From Lachnospiraceae bacterium (GTDB lineage Bacteria; Bacillota_A; Clostridia; Lachnospirales; Lachnospiraceae), in contig JAEEJD010000202.1 in the NCBI GenBank assembly GCA_016281675.1, forward strand, positions 1 through 5,573: a stretch of DNA of 5,573 bases. Reading direction: 5' to 3'. Shown one piece after another: positions 4,533 through 5,573 of this stretch. The notes beneath the pieces were generated by a model. That model was not told the origin of the DNA, did not search any database, and saw nothing but the letters and a program-made list of their open reading frames with translations. The number at the start of each line of letters is the position of its first letter. Position 1 is the stretch's first letter. A program made the translations under genes and the position numbers.

Positions 4533-5573
4533 TCAAATCATTTCCTTGAGTTTGACCCTGTCAACTTTTCCGTTCTTGAGCATAGGCATATCTTCTGTCT
4601 TGTGAAGAACGTTAGGGAGCATGTATCTTTGCAGTCTGTCTTTGAGCGCCTCAACGATCGTAATGTCGTCATAGGCATCCGTTTCATAAAAGAGAACTAT
4701 CTTTTGTTTATCCTGATCGTACAGACAGCATGCATTCTTGACATTCGGGAGAGCCATGACGGCGGTCTCGATCTCACCGAGCTCTATTCTGTGCCCCATA
4801 TGTTTGATCTGGAAATCCTTACGTGATACAAATACAAGTTCCTTGCGGTCGTTGTATTTGGCAAGATCACCCGTGCGGTAAATCTTCTCGCTGTAATACG
4901 GATTGAGCGGATTCTGGACAAACACCGCATCGCTCTTTTCCTTGGCGTTGTAATATCCGAGAGCAAGACAGCTTCCTTTTACACATATCTCTCCGGTTAT
5001 ATCGGAGCGGTTTATAAGCTTGTCATCCTCATCAAGAAGAAATACTTCCGTATTTTTGAATGCTTTTCCTATAGGGATCGTCTCATCGTCGGCATAATCC
5101 CTGTCAATGATATGATAAGTACATACTCCGGTGATCTCGGTCGGTCCGTATATCTGAACGAACACGGCATCCGGATAATTGGCTTTCCAGTAATTGTATA
5201 CTTTGGTGGGCATCGACTCGGCCCCGAATATCACTTTGCGAAGTTTATCGGGACGGATGGACTTGAACCCTTTAAACGTTGATACCATCTTCATAGCCGA
5301 AGGTACCCATCTGATCGTCGTAATATTGTATTTCTGGAGAAAATCAAGGAGCTTTAAAGGTATCGAAAAATACTCCAGAGGCACTATACCCATCGTTCCG
5401 CACGCCCTAAGCGTACAGTAAATATCGATGAGCGACGCATCGAAATAGAACGGTGCCTGATTGGCGATAACGTCATCTTCGGTAATATCTATCTCGTTAC
5501 AGAACTGCTCAACATAGTCGATGAGCGAGCGATGTGAAACAACAACTCCTTTGGGAACTCCTGTCGATCCCGA
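4533..5573 (-). CDS. DltA/NRPS-like amino-acid adenylating enzyme (AMP-ligase), N-terminus cut by window edge
   Basis: This ANL-superfamily enzyme should activate an amino acid with ATP and load it as a thioester on the carrier protein encoded next. The frame is open to the right edge, so 346 codons are visible and roughly 150 N-terminal residues are missing, judging from the usual DltA length of about 500. Numbering from the edge, I see the P-loop core A3 (SGSTGVPKG, residues 1-9), the A4 aspartate that normally binds the substrate amine (FDAS, Asp45), A5 YGPTE (142-146), A7 YRTGD (232-236), A8 (RKDFQIKHMGHRIELGEIE region, about 251-269) and the A10 catalytic lysine in NGKVDR (Lys336). All catalytic motifs are intact. 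The Met at 5393 is internal, since A3 lies upstream of it. The segment VIFGAESMP aligns with the DltA segment that carries the pocket Cys, and Gly117 stands in its place, so D-alanine is not assured as the substrate. A single NRPS-type A domain is the alternative reading. It is probably the first visible gene of the operon. Confidence 0.9.
   Translation of the reverse strand, partial: SGSTGVPKGVVVSHRSLIDYVEQFCNEIDITEDDVIANQAPFYFDASLIDIYCTLRACGTMGIVPLEYFSIPLKLLDFLQKYNITTIRWVPSAMKMVSTFKGFKSIRPDKLRKVIFGAESMPTKVYNYWKANYPDAVFVQIYGPTEITGVCTYHIIDRDYADDETIPIGKAFKNTEVFLLDEDDKLINRSDITGEICVKGSCLALGYYNAKEKSDAVFVQNPLNPYYSEKIYRTGDLAKYNDRKELVFVSRKDFQIKHMGHRIELGEIETAVMALPNVKNACCLYDQDKQKIVLFYETDAYDDITIVEALKDRLQRYMLPNVLHKTEDMPMLKNGKVDRVKLKEMI

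Noticed and set aside
4533..5393. Reading the adenylating enzyme as a complete 286-residue protein starting at 5393
   Set aside because: The same frame continues to 5573 and contains the essential P-loop (A3) and the A4 aspartate, so 5393 is an internal Met and the gene is cut by the window edge.
2690..5573. Calling the cluster a standard D-alanyl teichoic acid dlt operon
   Set aside because: The gene set fits, but the MBOAT is AlgI-sized, the ligase lacks the pocket Cys, no DltX-like small gene is visible and an aminomutase is included. The cargo and acceptor are therefore left open.
1..5573. CRISPR arrays, insertion sequences, tRNA genes or attachment sites
   Set aside because: I saw no regularly spaced repeats, transposase frames, terminal inverted repeats or tRNA-like cloverleaf sequence on either strand.

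Overview
The window looks like chromosomal DNA from an anaerobic Clostridia-type Firmicute, most likely Lachnospiraceae. This is inferred from the gene families, the GGAGG-type ribosome binding sites, the sigma-A-like promoters and the protein style; no marker gene is present. Every supported gene is read on the minus strand, so transcription runs from the right edge to the left.

Right to middle (5573 to 445) is a tight five-gene operon. In transcription order it holds: a DltA/NRPS-type amino-acid adenylating enzyme (its N-terminus lies beyond the right edge); a 75-residue DltC-like carrier protein; a 531-residue MBOAT membrane acyltransferase of the DltB/AlgI type; a membrane-anchored DltD/AlgJ-like SGNH protein; and a radical-SAM, PLP-dependent aminomutase of the lysine 2,3-aminomutase family. 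Gaps are 15, 4, 0 and 10 nt. The first four genes have the logic of a D-alanylation (dlt) pathway: activate an amino acid, load it on a carrier, pass it through a membrane O-acyltransferase, and attach it to an extracytoplasmic acceptor.

Two details suggest that the cargo is not D-alanine. The aminomutase carries Lys336 and Asn373 where lysine 2,3-aminomutase has two substrate-binding Asp residues. That is the signature of glutamate 2,3-aminomutase, which makes beta-glutamate (3-aminoglutarate). The adenylating enzyme has Gly where the D-alanine-selective DltA has a pocket Cys. The working hypothesis is an operon that makes an unusual amino acid, possibly beta-glutamate, and esterifies it onto a cell-surface or exported polymer. 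This is inference from context and key residues, not proof.

Left part (444 to 1): directly after the aminomutase stop is a UUCG-capped hairpin. Next comes a free-standing small RNA gene with its own near-consensus promoter (TTGTAA-17-TATAAT), about 210 nt of strongly self-pairing sequence and a textbook intrinsic terminator. Its size, its closing stem and its large internal bulge suggest a 6S (SsrS) RNA. The last 102 nt appear to be the start of a YihY/BrkB-type membrane protein gene that runs off the left edge, with a TTG start and a possible promoter next to the small RNA terminator.
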